Part shown: in pieces, positions 11,341-22,605 of the stretch
Numbering within the stretch: the first letter of the stretch is position 1
How the letters are laid out: every line of letters starts with the position of its first letter
Assembly: GCA_028571685.1 (NCBI GenBank)
Contig: CM053143.1
Span: 155,428,329 to 155,492,328, forward strand
Direction: 5' to 3'
DNA length: 64,000 nt
From: Heterohyrax brucei
Taxonomy: Eukaryota > Chordata > Mammalia > Hyracoidea > Procaviidae
The notes under the pieces: generated by a model
What the model was told of the DNA's origin: nothing
The model's database searches: none
Seen by the model: only the letters and a program-made list of their open reading frames with translations
Position numbers and translations under genes: made by a program

Positions 11341-11342
11341 AA

Positions 11343-11402
11343 TACTTAAACACCCATTATGTGCTTGATACATTACACTCACTGTGGCAACTTCCCAATA
11401 AC
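11343..11402 (-). repeat. MIR SINE, left part (interrupted)
   Basis: Reverse MIR: 'cacccattatgtgcttgata', 'cattacactcactgtggcaa'. It stops at the target duplication (11403-11418) of the large RTE and resumes at 14396, where the matching half of MIR continues. Confidence 0.75.
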
Positions 11403-11418
11403 TGTGAAATAAGCACTG

Positions 11419-14379
11419 TTGTTAGGTGCCACTGACTCGATTCCAACTCACAGAGAGCCTATGAACGAAACACGGCCTGGTCCTAAGCCACCCTTGTCAC
11501 TGTCGTTAGGCTTGAGTTCGCTGCTGCAGCCACTGTGTCAATCCACCTCACTAAGCATCTTCTTCTTTTTACGCTGATCCTCTACTTTATTCAGCATGAT
11601 GTCCTTCTCCAGGAATTGGTGACTCTTGACAACATATCCAATGTGAGACACACTGTCTCCATCCTTGCTTCTAAGGAGCATTCTGGTTGTACTTTTTCCA
11701 AGACAGATTTGTTCACTCTTTTGATAGTCCATGGTACAGTCCATATTCTTCATCAACATCATAATTCAAAGGCGTCACCTCTCCATCGGTCTTCGTTTTT
11801 TCACTGTCTAGCTTTTACCAACTGAAAACACCATGGCTCAGGTCAGGTGCACCTGAGTCTTCAAGGTGACATGTTCATTTTTCAACACTTTAAAGGAGTC
11901 TTTTGTGATTTTCCAAATACGTGTCTTTTGACTTCCTGACTGCTGCTTCCATGGGCATTGATTGTGGATCCAAGTAAAATGAATCCTTGACAATTGAAGT
12001 CTTTTCCCTGTTTATGTTGCTTACTGATCCAGTTTTGAAAATTTCTGTTTTCCTTAGGCTGTGGTCTTGATCTTTATAGCAAATGCTTTGTGTCCTCTTT
12101 ACTTTCGGCAAGCAAGGTTGAGTCATCTGCATGAAGTATGTTGTTAACAAGTCTTCCTCTAATTCCGAGCCACTCTTCTTCATATAGTCCAGCTTCTTGG
12201 ATTACTTACTCAGCATAGAAATTGTACAGATATGGACAGAACCCTGACAATGTACCATGCAGTATCCCCTTATTCTGTTCAAACTACCAACTCTTTAGCC
12301 ATGAGTGAATTCTTCATGAGCACAATTGTTTCAAAATTCCCGTTTTCCAAGATGTTATTCATAACCTGTTACCATTCACACAGCCTTAACAAAGTCAATG
12401 AAACACATATAAACATGGTATTCTTTGCTTTCAGCCAGGGCATCTGGTGCCAGAATAGCATTCTTGATTTCACATCCTCTTTTAAATCCAGCTTGAATTT
12501 TGGGTGACTCTGTGTTGATACACTGCTGCAGCTGCTTTTCAATGATCTTCAGCAAACTTTCACTTGCATGTGATATTAATGAAGTTGTTTGATAATTTCT
12601 GCATTTCGTTGGATGGCCTTTCTTTGGATCTCTTCCAGTCAGTTGGCCAGGTACGAGTCTTTCAAATTTCTTGGCATAGATAATTGAGCACTACTGGTGC
12701 TGCGTAAGTTTGTTGAAACATCTCAATTGACACGCCATCACTTCTGGGACCTTGTGCCTCCACGACGGCTTCAGTGCAGTTTGCACTTCTTCCTTTAGCA
12801 CCATTGCTTCTGGATCATATGCTACCTCCAGAAACGGCTGAACACTGACCAGTGCTTTTTGGCACAGTGACTCTGTATATTCCTTCCACTTTTTTTTGAC
12901 GCTTCCTGCATCATTTAACATTTTTCCGCATAGAATCCTTCAGTATTCCAACTTGAAGTTTGAATTTTTTCTTCAGTTCTTTCAGTGTGAGAAACAGTGA
13001 GAGTGTTCTTTCCTTTTGATTTTCTATCTCCAGGTCTTCGCTCATGTCATCATAATACATTACTGTGTCTTGAGCCACCTTTTGATATCTTCTGTTCAGC
13101 TCTTTTACTTTATCACTTTTTAACTTCTGTTTTAGTTACTAAATGTTCAGGAACAAGTTTTGGAGTCTCTTCGGGCCCCTATTTAGGTTTTTTCTTTCTC
13201 TCTTGACTTTCTAATGACTCTTGGTTTCTTTCTGTGTGATGTCCTGGATGTCATTCCACACCTCATTTGGTCTTCAATCTAATTAGTGTTCAACACGTCA
13301 AACCTATTTTTCAGACAGTTTTTAAATTCAGATGAAATACACTCAAGGTCATACTTTGGCTTTCATGAATTTGTTCTGTTTTTCTTCAATTTCAGCTTGA
13401 ACTTGCAGAAAAGAAACTGATGGTTAAATTCCCCAGTTGGCCCCGGGTCTTGTTCGGACTGACACTGAGATTTTCATTGTCTCTTTGCACAGATGTAGTC
13501 GATTTGATTCTTGCATACTCCACCTGGCTAGGTCCATGCGTATAACTATCTTCATGTTGGTGAGAAAAGGTATTTGTATTGCAGAAGTTATTGGTCTCAT
13601 AAAATTCAATCATGTGATCTCCAGCATCATTTCCATCACCAAGGCCAAATTTTCCAACTACCAATCCATCTTCGTTTCTAACTTTTGCATTCCAGTCACC
13701 ATTATCAGTGCATCCTGACTGCATGTTTGATCAATTTCAGACTGCAGAAGTGGGTAAAAATCTTGCATCTCTTCATCATTGGCCTTTGTGGTTGGTTTGC
13801 AAATTTGAGTAATGGTTACATTAACTGGTTTTCCTTGTAGACCTATGGATATTATCGTATCACTAACAGCACTGTAATTCAAGACAGATTTTGAAATGCT
13901 CTTTTTGATGATGAATGCAATGTCATTCCTCTAAGCTGTCATTCCCAGCATAGTAGACCATATGATTGTCCCATTCAAAATAGCTAACACCAGTCCATTT
14001 CAGCTCACTAACATCTAGGATGTCGATCTTTATGTATTACATTTCATTTCTGAAGATTTTGGGGTTCTACTTTGAGGAGGCAACACTTTCCTCGTCATCT
14101 TTTGAGTTCTTTCCAACATGAGGGACTCATTTTTCTGGCACTATCTCAAGAGAATGTTTTGCTGCTACTCCTACGGTTTTCACTGGTTAATTCTTTTCAG
14201 AAATAGACTTCCAAGTCCTTCTTTCCAGTCTGTCTTAGTCTGGAAGCTCAGCTGAAACATATCTACCATGAGTGACCCTGCTGGTGTTTGAATACCTGTG
14301 GCACAACTTCTAGCATCGCAGTAACACACAGGCTCCCACAGTACAACAAACTGACAGACACGTGGGGGCAGGGAGGGGT
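11419..14379 (-). mobile_element. Near full-length RTE LINE with target-site duplication
   Basis: This is the longest RTE copy here (about 2.96 kb). It is flanked by a perfect 16-bp duplication, TGTGAAATAAGCACTG, at 11403-11418 and 14380-14395. Reading the minus strand from 14379 it runs as follows. First a 5' leader. Then the APE-type endonuclease, with S-E-L-K-W-T-G (about 13988-14009) and G-D-W-N-A-K-V (about 13680-13700). Then the linker W-K-E-Y-T-E-S-L (frame 12691..12921), then the reverse transcriptase, whose YADD box reads H-A-D-D (12122-12133), then the C-terminal domain (11538..11762) and the GTTGTTAGGTGCC tail. Both catalytic aspartates of the RT box survive, but Y is replaced by H and the frame is broken many times, so no complete protein can be made. 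Known RTE elements encode one polyprotein of about 1,000 residues; the largest open pieces here are 74-110 codons. It was inserted into a MIR. Confidence 0.94.
12122..12133 (-). other. RT active-site box of the large RTE (H-A-D-D)
   Basis: The reverse complement gives codons for His-Ala-Asp-Asp, followed by Ser-Thr-Leu, in place of the family's usual Tyr/Phe-Ala-Asp-Asp. The two metal-binding aspartates are intact. The codons lie in a different frame from the neighbouring 97-codon open frame, so a frameshift separates them. Confidence 0.8.
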
Positions 14380-14395
14380 TGTGAAATAAGCACTG

Positions 14396-14515
14396 CTGGC
14401 TCCATTTTACAAATAAGGAAATTGGGTTAGCAAGTTTAAATAATTAGCTTGCATAAGGTTACACAGCTTGTAAGTAGCAGAGTACGACTGCAGAGTTTAA
14501 GCTTTTTCTTTTAGA
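14396..14515 (-). repeat. MIR SINE, right part (interrupted)
   Basis: Continuation of the MIR split by the RTE: 'ctccattttacaaataagga', 'ttacacagcttgtaagtagc'. Together with 11343-11418 it makes one MIR with one copy of the 16-bp target. Confidence 0.82.
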
Positions 14516-14765
14516 CCATGGAATGTTTAATATGACAGAATACACTAAACAAGCTTATTACGTGGGAGTATATGGGGCACATGGGACACGAGAAGTCAAT
14601 TACCCTGGGCCTCATGTTCATGAAAGGTTCCAAATGTAAATTCCTCAGACGCATCTCCAGACACATGTCCGTAGCCACAATGACAAGACTGAAAGAAGAC
14701 AGCTCATTAAATGGCTTAAACTGCAGTCCCATTTTTCTGTAACACATCACCAGCATCTCCCTCGG

Positions 14766-14980
14766 AAAGGGATCCTGTCTGGTGGCACAGTGGTTAAGTG
14801 CTCAACTGCTAACGACAATGTCAGTGGTTCAAACCTACCAGCAGCTCTACAGGAAAGATGTAGCAGCCCGCTTCCATAAAGATTATAGCACTGGAAGCCT
14901 TGAGGGGGCAGTTCTACTCTAGTCTATGGAGTCACCATGAGTTGGAGTTGACTTAGTAAGTCTGGGTTGGTTTAGCTTCC
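14766..14980 (+). repeat. AfroSINE, full length
   Basis: Full-length form with the central spacer that shorter copies lack: 'ggcacagtggttaagtgctc', 'ggaaagatgtagcagcccgc', 'ttccataaagattatagcac', then 'caccatgagttggagttgac'. Confidence 0.95.
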
Positions 14981-15395
14981 TAATACTTAACCCTTTATAC
15001 TGAGAATAGGAGTAGTTTATCACTTTCCATGTGTGTGGAAAACCACAATTTATATATGCAAGTATTTAAAGTGTTCAATTTTTTAATCCTGTTTTGTCAT
15101 TATTACATTATTTTAATATACTGAGGGCCTCAAAAACAGTAACAAAAGGTAATCTGAGCCTCTTCGAATCTTGGAGACCATGATCTGTTACTGCAATTGT
15201 TCTAGAAAAACCAGATTTTATGTTTACCATAAGTGTAATACAAAAAGAAATAACAGAGTTTAGTACCAGATCCACAAAGAACCACTTAAGAGACATTTGA
15301 TAGGAGGAGAGCCTATGTTCACATGCCTCTTTTGGAGGCTTCATTATCTGCGATTCCTTAAATACCTAAATCTTAATGGGTAAACACTTTGTACT
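14981..15395. other. Unassigned stretch
   Basis: Nothing recognised. A 78-codon minus-strand frame (15108..15344) has no identifiable features. Confidence 0.35.
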
Positions 15396-15570
15396 GGCAA
15401 AGGGTAATGACACAATGGTTAAGCGCTGGGCTGCTAACTGAAAACTTGGTGGTTTGAAGCCAACTGATTTCATTGCTGTAAAGATTACAGCCTAGAAAAT
15501 CCTATGGGGCTATTCTACTGTCACATGGGATCACTGTGAATGGAAAGTCGACTGTCAGCACGCACCCACC
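15396..15570 (+). repeat. AfroSINE (spacer subtype)
   Basis: From 'gacacaatggttaagcgctg' through 'attgctgtaaagattacagc' to 'gggatcactgtgaatggaaa'. The 'cctagaaaatcctatggggc' wording marks the 'acagcctagaaaaccc' subtype. Confidence 0.9.
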
Positions 15571-15949
15571 ACAACAAGCATTCAATCACTGGTAGCTATC
15601 GTGATGACGCTTTTCTTTCTCCAGCTTCCAGGCTTCCCTCCTCCCCTGTGCAGTGTTGCTGCTGCCGTCCTGAGTCCCTAGCTCTCTGCCCCAAAGCTGG
15701 CCAGCCATACCATTAGCAGCCGAAACCACACACATTAACAGAACGGACTTGGACATGCCAATTTAGGTTTCCTTGGCTAAATTTCTTACATTCTGCAGAG
15801 GGTTTGAGGAGTGTCTAGATACCCTGGTTAAGAGATTAGTTTTAGCAGAGAAATAGAGAACAAATAAATGGCTATTATATTGGGGTGAATAAAAATGAAA
15901 TTTAGAATCATAGCATCTGTCAGGTGGCAAGGCTTGAGAAGATCACAAT
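15571..15949. other. Unassigned stretch
   Basis: A pyrimidine-rich patch at about 15610-15700, otherwise nothing recognised. Confidence 0.35.
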
Positions 15950-16095
15950 GTTACCCACATGTATTACAGATTGGGAGCTGAAGCCCTCCGAGGCTTAGTG
16001 ACTGCCAGGTTCACCGGGTGAGTGAGAGACAGAACTAGAACCCAAGTCTCTGGAGAGCCAGCCCAGTATTTATTTTTGCTAAACCATGCTACATC
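15950..16095 (-). repeat. Probable MIR
   Basis: Reads like the reverse MIR core: 'gagctgaagccctccgaggc', 'agtgactgccaggttcaccg', 'agaactagaacccaagtctc' and 'gctaaaccatgctacatcc'. Confidence 0.6.
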
Positions 16096-16319
16096 CTTGT
16101 CAAGATCCAGAGGAAGGGTAGGGCTGTCTGTTTTGTAAATCATTTTAGGGAACACAGCTAGCCCATTCATTTGCGTTCTGTGGCTGCTTTTGTACTACGC
16201 AGCAGAGTTGAGTAATTCCAAGGGAAACAACACATGATCTGCAAAATGTAAAATATTTACTTTTTGGCCCTCTACAGAAAAAGTTTGGTGACTCTACCTC
16301 TACAGGAAAAATAATGCAC

Positions 16320-16585
16320 GTGACGAGAAAGCAAGGCTGCCAGACACTACACAAGTGAGCTAGGAAGTGGATCCTCTGAGGCCTGTCAAGAGGCACGTGA
16401 AGGAGCTTGGAAGTAAATTCTCCAGCCCCGGTCAACACTGAGAAGATCGCAGACGATGAAAAACTCTGAGCCAGAGGTACCCAGTGAAGCTGTACCCAGA
16501 TTCCTGATCCACAGAAACTTTCGAGATAATGCCTGTCATTAAGCTACTAAATTTTGGGGTAATTTGTTATGCAGCATTGGGTATA
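16320..16585 (+). mobile_element. MLT1-type MaLR LTR, 3' part
   Basis: Shows the diagnostic 3' half: 'agcttggaagtaaattctcc', 'ctgagccagaggtacccagt', 'tcctgatccacagaaacttt' and 'actaaattttggggtaattt', ending near 'gcagcattgg'. A non-autonomous LTR of the ERVL-MaLR group with no internal region here. Confidence 0.72.
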
Positions 16586-16831
16586 TCTCTTCATTTGAGA
16601 TTGCCTTTCTCAAGGCGAGTGAAATTCTACCTTCCAGGTCAAACGTCCAATGAGATCTGCTCTGTGAAGACTTTTGGAGCCCTAGGCCCCAAGCCTAAAT
16701 GGAACCATCAAAGCCCCATGCCAACCACTTGCTCAGAGTCTACCCCATGGCAATGTAGTGAGTTGTGTAGATGTTTGTCACCCTGGCTTACAGAGTTTCT
16801 TTAAACCACAAAATCTAATTTAGCATTCCAT
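16586..16831. other. Unassigned stretch
   Basis: Lies between the MLT1-type LTR and an L1 3' UTR. No family recognised. Confidence 0.3.
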
Positions 16832-17335
16832 CAGCCTGAGACCAGAACTACATGGTGCCAGGCTACCACCAGTGACTGCCCTGCCAGGCAACATAACAGA
16901 GTCCCTGAGGAGCAGGAGAAAAGTGAGGGCTAAACTCAAATTCACATCAAAAAACCCAGACTTAGTGGTCTGAGACTAGAGGAAACCTAGGAGACATGTC
17001 CCCTAGACTCTCTGCTGACCCAGTGCTAAAACCATTTCTGAAGCCAAATAATCAGACAAAGGACTAGACTGAAGCATAGAGCATGAAATAATACTTGTGA
17101 AGAGTGTGCATGTTAGCTCAAGTAGATATACAAGACTAAACGGGCAGAACCTTTCTGGAGGGAGATGAGAAGGCAGAAATGGATAGGAGGTGGCAGATTG
17201 GACATGGAAAACTAACGGTGGAAAGAGGAAGTGGGTCACATTACAGGGACTGCCACTAGGGTCATGTAACTATGAATTTTTGTATAAGAAATCAATTAGA
17301 GCTGTAAGCTTTAACCTAAAGCACAATTTAAAATA
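16832..17335 (+). mobile_element. L1 3' UTR (proboscidean-type)
   Basis: Matches the L1 3' UTR also seen at 18040, 50220, 53275 and 63185. Blocks in order: 'gagaccagaactacatggtg', 'agtgactgccctgccaggca', 'cccagacttagtggtctgag', 'agagtgtgcatgttagctca' and 'taacctaaagcacaattta' at the 3' end. Coding sequence is absent. Confidence 0.85.
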
Positions 17336-17354
17336 ATCTATTATCTATATCCAT

Positions 17355-17437
17355 GATGGAATAATAAATATTTATTGAGTGCTTACTGTGTGTCAAGCTC
17401 TTTACATGCATTATTTAACTTACTCCTTACAACACCT
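17355..17437 (-). repeat. MIR SINE, left part (interrupted)
   Basis: Reverse MIR 3' end: 'aaatatttattgagtgctta', 'ctgtgtgtcaagctctttac'. Split by an AfroSINE and resumed at 17622. Confidence 0.88.
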
Positions 17438-17621
17438 GCAATGGTTAAAGCCCTTGGCATCTAATCGAGAGGTCTGTGGTTCAAATCCATCAGCAGCTCT
17501 GTGCAACCAAAGACCTGGTGATCTGTTCCCGTGAAGGTTACAGCCTAGCAAATCCTATGGGTAGTTCTACTCTGTCACAGGTTGCCAGGAGTCAGAATCA
17601 ACTAGATAGCACACAGTAACA
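17438..17621 (+). repeat. AfroSINE (spacer subtype), inside a MIR
   Basis: From 'caatggttaaagcccttggc' through 'aaagacctggtgatctgttc' and 'acagcctagcaaatcctatg' to 'agtcagaatcaactagatag'. Clearly younger than the MIR it splits. Confidence 0.93.
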
Positions 17622-17760
17622 CTATTTTTAAGGCCATTTAATAAGGAGGAAGCAAATATTTAAAAAGCTAAGAACTTGCCTTAGATCTTCCAGCTAGCAA
17701 GTGGTGGAGCTAGGATTTCAAATGACCCCAAAGCTGCCACGCTCTATTCCCTGGGACTCA
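17622..17760 (-). repeat. MIR SINE, right part
   Basis: Continues the MIR from 17437: 'aagaacttgccttagatctt', 'ccagctagcaagtggtggag' and 'gctaggatttcaaatgaccc'. Confidence 0.82.
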
Positions 17761-18039
17761 AAGTCCAGGATACATGGTGCCAGTGCTGGCTTCGCCGTGT
17801 CTAACTGTGAACTCAGCAAAGTCACTCATGCTGAGGAAACCAATTTTCCTCACACAAACAAGTGGTGATGATGAAGTCCCTATTCTATTTTTCAGGATCA
17901 TTTTGAGGAAAGCATGTGCTTGAAAACAGTTATTGTTAGTTCTCAGTAAATGCGAAATCAAAATAAAATGATTTATTGCTATTCTCACCAAATACCTCCT
18001 GGGTGTGGGACAGCAGAAAGATCAGCAAACAGGTAGTGA

Positions 18040-18445
18040 CTTGCTGGTCTGACAGGAATGGAGAAACCCTGAGAGCATGGCCTCTGGGTAGCCTTTTAAC
18101 TCAGTATTGAAGATGATATTCCTCAGGTTCACCCTTTGGCCAAAGAGTAGACACATCTATAGGACGAACAATAACACATGTGAGGTATGTATGTCATTGT
18201 TCAATTCATGAATAGAAGACCAATGGGCACAGCAGCCCAAAAAAATCAAAGATGAGAAGGCAAGAAGGGAGACGCACGACAACTGGACAGGTGAAAACAA
18301 GGAACCTGGGGTGGGGAAGGGCAAGATTTTGATACATCCTGGGGCTGGAAACCAATGTGAGAAAAGAATTTATATGTCAACTGTTTAGTGTACAATTAAT
18401 TTGTTCTGTAAACCTTTACCCAAAGCACAGTGAAAAAATAAACAA
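18040..18445 (+). mobile_element. L1 3' UTR (proboscidean-type)
   Basis: Second L1 3' UTR copy: 'acttgctggtctgacaggaa', 'cctcaggttcaccctttggc', 'ggacaggtgaaaacaaggaa' and 'aatttgttctgtaaaccttt', ending in a short A-rich tail. Same orientation as the 16832 copy but a separate insertion, because both carry the 3' terminus. Confidence 0.85.
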
Positions 18446-19459
18446 GCAGTGGTGGACCAAACTGGGGGACTTCTTAAAAGGAGAGCCTGAGGGAAGAGAC
18501 AGACAAGGGAAACTGCAACCCTCGTTAGAGCCCCTTTTCCACTTTCTGCTCCATGTCTCCTGTTCTTGGCACTACTGTGGCCCATCCCTCCATCTCAACT
18601 GTAAGAAAGAACCCAAACCCAAACCCAAATAATGTGGGTAGAGTTTTGGGGATAACCAGGAGAAATACTTGACTCTTTCAAAAACTGCTTCATATTTTCA
18701 CATTCTGGGAGTTTTCATTGTGACTGTTCAGGACCTCTTTCATTACCAGAAAGCCTTCCTTTATCCATTGATTCTGGCTTCTCACTCAGTTTTAGTCTCT
18801 TCTGGAAAGCATCTTGGATCCCTTTAGACTGGGTTGTCTGGTTCTAAACTCCCATGGTACCCTCCACATCTCTCATACAAGAGAGTCTGAATTTTTTCAT
18901 AACTGGGTCCTCAGTATAAAGAAGACAGCTTGATGCATAACAGCATTTTGATAGATTTTAGCTGACCAGAGGAAATAATTTTTACCCACTCTGAGGTGTC
19001 AGTTCCATGAAGAAGCTCTCTTCACTGTCTTCCCAGTGTTTAACCAAATGCTAAACACACAGGGGTACTCAATACTTAATTCATTAGTTTTAAAAAAAAA
19101 TGTTGCCTCATATTATTAGATGCACAACAGTACAGTCAGATTGAGGAAAATAGAGTCCAAGAAAAGGCTTCAAGCTTAAGAAGACACTCTGGCTCAACTG
19201 TGGCCAAAGCCAGAATAGATTCACATGGTCCTTCCTGGAAATGGGTACTGTGACTTAACTTCCGACTTCATGATGCCAGAACATCCATGTCGTAAGTTCA
19301 TCTGTTGGAAAAGTAGTCTATTCCTATTAGATTGTAGACAGTAACCTTGGATTTAAGTTTGATCTTTTTTGGAACAAGATTGTAAAAAAAAAAGAGTGAG
19401 ATGCTATTTATGTATGGAACATCTCATCTTGTTTCCATAAATGCCACAGGGGGGGAAAA
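18446..19459. other. Unassigned stretch
   Basis: No family recognised. Three CCCAAA units at about 18610-18628 look telomere-like at a glance but are not the vertebrate CCCTAA repeat. Confidence 0.35.
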
Positions 19460-19563
19460 CACACCCACACACCCACACACCCACACACACCCCTACACAC
19501 CCACACACACCCACACCCACACCCACACACCCACACACACACCCACACCCACACCTCCACCCC
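19460..19563. repeat. (CCCACA)n / (CA)n satellite
   Basis: Alternating CCCACA and CA units across about 100 bp. The minus strand is a chain of GGGTGT blocks. The open frames across it on both strands translate to low-complexity His/Pro/Thr or Val/Cys/Gly strings and are not genes. Confidence 0.93.
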
Positions 19564-19899
19564 GCCTTGAATTGTTTCCTCACAAGGAACCAAATTCCCA
19601 GAGATCAAAAACTTCCTCAGTTTCCTTTCAGTACCATTTCTGATTAATTAGGAAAGATGAGTATCTTAAGAAATAAGAGAACCTGGCATACTTTAAAATC
19701 AGACATAGAAGAATTCCACCTGAGAATCACTGGGAAAATGTATACTGTAAGGATTTCCCACTATCACTAGGCAACCATCTACTTTCCCAAGAGAACCAAG
19801 AACTCTACAGAATGATTTCTCTCTATTAGATGACTGTTCAGATCTGAGTCAAATATAACTTGCCAAACTATTATTTTTATCCTTTCTGCTTAGTCGCTT
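19564..19899. other. Unassigned stretch
   Basis: Nothing recognised. Confidence 0.35.
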
Positions 19900-20063
19900 A
19901 AAAACAACCAGTTGCCACGGAGTAGATTCTGAAGCGTAGCAACCCCACAGTTTCTAATACTGTCAACGTCTGTGGAAGCAGACTGCCACATCTTTTTCCC
20001 GAGAAGCCACCAGTGGTTTTGAACTGCTGACCTTTCACTTGAACCACTGTGCCAGAAGGGCTT
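19900..20063 (-). repeat. AfroSINE (spacer subtype), diverged
   Basis: Reverse copy: 'aaaacaaccagttgccacgg', 'ggaagcagactgccacatct', 'tggttttgaactgctgacct', 'gaaccactgtgccagaaggg'. Confidence 0.85.
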
Positions 20064-21628
20064 AAGTACTTACGATTCCATGTAAGGAAAGCAAATACTG
20101 AAAAATCCAGTTGTTGTTTTCATTCATTCCTTCTTTTTTTTTAATTCAACAATCATTAGACTTGCCTAAGAGTAAAGCGGAAAGGAATGCAGTTCTCAAA
20201 CATTTTGCAGGTCAAAGGAGGTCTGCTCACTTACAAGTTAAAAATCAACAGAAAGAACAGCCACACCTTCAGCAGTGTGGAAGACCAATGCGGAAGCACA
20301 GTTTGTGGAAATAATCTAAACCAATTAGATTTAAGTAACTGAGCACATAAAAATGTGTGTGACAATTTGTAGATCACAACAGCAATGCTAGAGAAGTGGT
20401 ACAGGGCAGTAAAACAATCAGAAACTGACAAGCACTTGACCTACTTACAGTTCATTCAACTAATATGATACTAGCTTAAATTCCCAATTTTCCAATCTTT
20501 AACGATTTCTTAGCTTACTAAAATGCAAAGGGTGTCGTCTTTACATTCTTTGGAGAAAAAAAGTTTTTACCGTTTAAGCCAGAGATAGCCAGAAACTGAT
20601 TCTACAATTTTCACTGGTGGGGGGCACGGGGGTGGGTGCACAGCATTTCACGGTGTGCTTATCTGGAACCTGCTCCAGGGTAGTCTGAAGACTTGGTTCT
20701 AGTGTTCCCTTTTGCTAGTACACTACAGTGGAAAACTCAAACTCAGAAGTAGCATGGTTTTTGGTTTTTCATTTTTATAAAACAGGAAAACATTTATGTT
20801 CTTGTTTCAATGATGTTCAAAACTGTACCCGTGTTTTGGAAAGCATTATTTTTGCTTTGTGCTTCTGCCAAGTGCCTAGTTTGCCGGCCAGCTGTATCAC
20901 ACAGGCATCAGTAAACGTTTTCACAACTGCGCCCACAGAAAAGGAACGTGTATTACAAACATCACTGATATAAGGGATGTGCAGCGTAGTTTGCAAATAA
21001 TAAAATGTACTATACTTCATACTGTCCATTCCATAAACGTAATTTTCACAGAATGCTTTCAATGAGTTCTGCCAGACTCTTCTATCTGTAGTCACCCTCT
21101 GATTGTAATTAATGCCAAGTGTAGTTCCTATTTCCATGTTGACTGATAATGCTGGCTGACAGCTTCATTTACGTTAACAAGACGAAAGTGAGACCATGAA
21201 GATGTATGTGGAAATTTCTCATTTCTTATGACAACAGCAGATCAAATATTTTCAATACCAGAAAAATACTTTTTAAAGGATTTTCTGGTCTATTTCCAGT
21301 TGTAGTCTCAACATATTTGCAATTTTATTCTGCACTGTGACCATTTTCTTCAGTCTACATAAGCAAGAAAATGATAAATTAAGACCTGATTTGTAGCATT
21401 TGCCAGTTTCCATGGTGTAAATACACTTATCACCACTGCTTTTAAGCTACCAACGTTAAGTCACGGAACTAAAAAGTTGTAAAGAGCACAGGACTATACA
21501 GTAATTCCATCACACTGATACAGTTGATACAAATAACCTCAACAGCATAAATAATAGTAAAATAATTAGGAGCTGATGAGTTTGGGCTATTGATTACTTC
21601 TATTTTTAATATACTATTATCTTATAAT
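20064..21628. other. Long unassigned stretch
   Basis: About 1.56 kb with no recognised repeat. It contains the longest unexplained minus-strand open frame after 61..417 (20817..21137, 106 codons), which shows no known domain and no flanking splice signals that I trust. It could be old UTR, a decayed LINE or plain unique sequence. Confidence 0.3.
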
Positions 21629-21772
21629 GCAAACCCTGGTGGCACAGTGGGTTAAGTGCTAAGTCTACTAACCAAAAGGCCACACAGTCCTTTGAAACTC
21701 TACAGGGTAGTTCTACTCAGACCTCTAAGGTCGAGTTGGACTCGACCCCACGGCAGTGGGTTTGATTTTTTG
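21629..21772 (+). repeat. AfroSINE
   Basis: From 'gcaaaccctggtggcacagt' to 'tcgaccccacggcagtgggt'. A deletion removes part of the B-box region ('aaaaggccacacagtccttt'). Confidence 0.92.
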
Positions 21773-22179
21773 CATTTATTGTCTCGTAAAATCTCTGAAA
21801 TCCGAAAATTCTCTAGGCAGTCCTATCTGGTGCCAGTGGAAGATTTCAGAGTCCTGAACCTGAGGGACAAACCTACTTTTTTTCCCTCAGCCAGACTTCA
21901 CTAACCTTCAATTAGCAGAAACCCTACGGCCTTGGGATGGGGGACTTCAGGTGGCTCCCCACCCCAGCTTCCCTCGCTGTGAGTTAATAACTGAAGGGGT
22001 GGGACGTTAGGCATTAGATTTTCAGTAGAGGATTAGCATTTAATGAAGACAATATGGGAGAACACAAATGAGACTGCAGTCAATATCACTTGAGCCAAGT
22101 TACTCCATTTCCTCACCTGTAGAACAGAGATACCACCACAATATTACTAGGAGGATTAGAGGTAATACAAACAAAATTG
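21773..22179. other. Unassigned stretch
   Basis: Nothing recognised. Confidence 0.35.
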
Positions 22180-22605
22180 CTCTGTTGTTAGATGCCATGG
22201 AGTCAGTTCTGACTCACAGTGACCCTATTTACAACAGAATGAAACACTGCCCAGTCATGTGCCATGCCCACAATTGTTGTATACTCGAGCCCACTGTTGT
22301 ACCCACTGTGTCATTTCATCTCTTTGAGGGTCTTCACCTTTTTCACCCTCTACTTTATCAAGCATGATGTCCTTCTCCAGCGACTGATATCTCCTGACAA
22401 CACTGTCAAAATACATAAGATGTAGTCTCACCATCCTTGTGTCTAAGGAGCACTTTAGAGTGCTCCTTCTTCCAAGACATCTGTTCTTTTGGCAGTCCTT
22501 GATATATTCAGTATTCTCCTCCAGCACCCCAACTCAGAGGCATCAATTCTTCTTCTGTCTTTCTTATTCACTGTCCAGTTTTCACATATATATGAAGAGA
22601 ATAAA
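22180..22605 (-). mobile_element. RTE LINE, 3' end
   Basis: Reverse RTE 3' end from 'ctctgttgttagatgccatg' through 'tatcaagcatgatgtccttc' to 'attcactgtccagttttcac'. It carries a perfect 10-bp-arm palindrome (22445-22468) absent from the other copies. No RT catalytic region. Confidence 0.92.

Noticed and set aside
10851..11342. 163-codon open frame, the longest in the window
   Set aside because: It is built on a 33-bp tandem repeat, and other frames over the same DNA are open too, so openness reflects unit length and not coding.
18608..18628. Telomere-like CCCAAA repeat
   Set aside because: Only three units and not the vertebrate CCCTAA motif.
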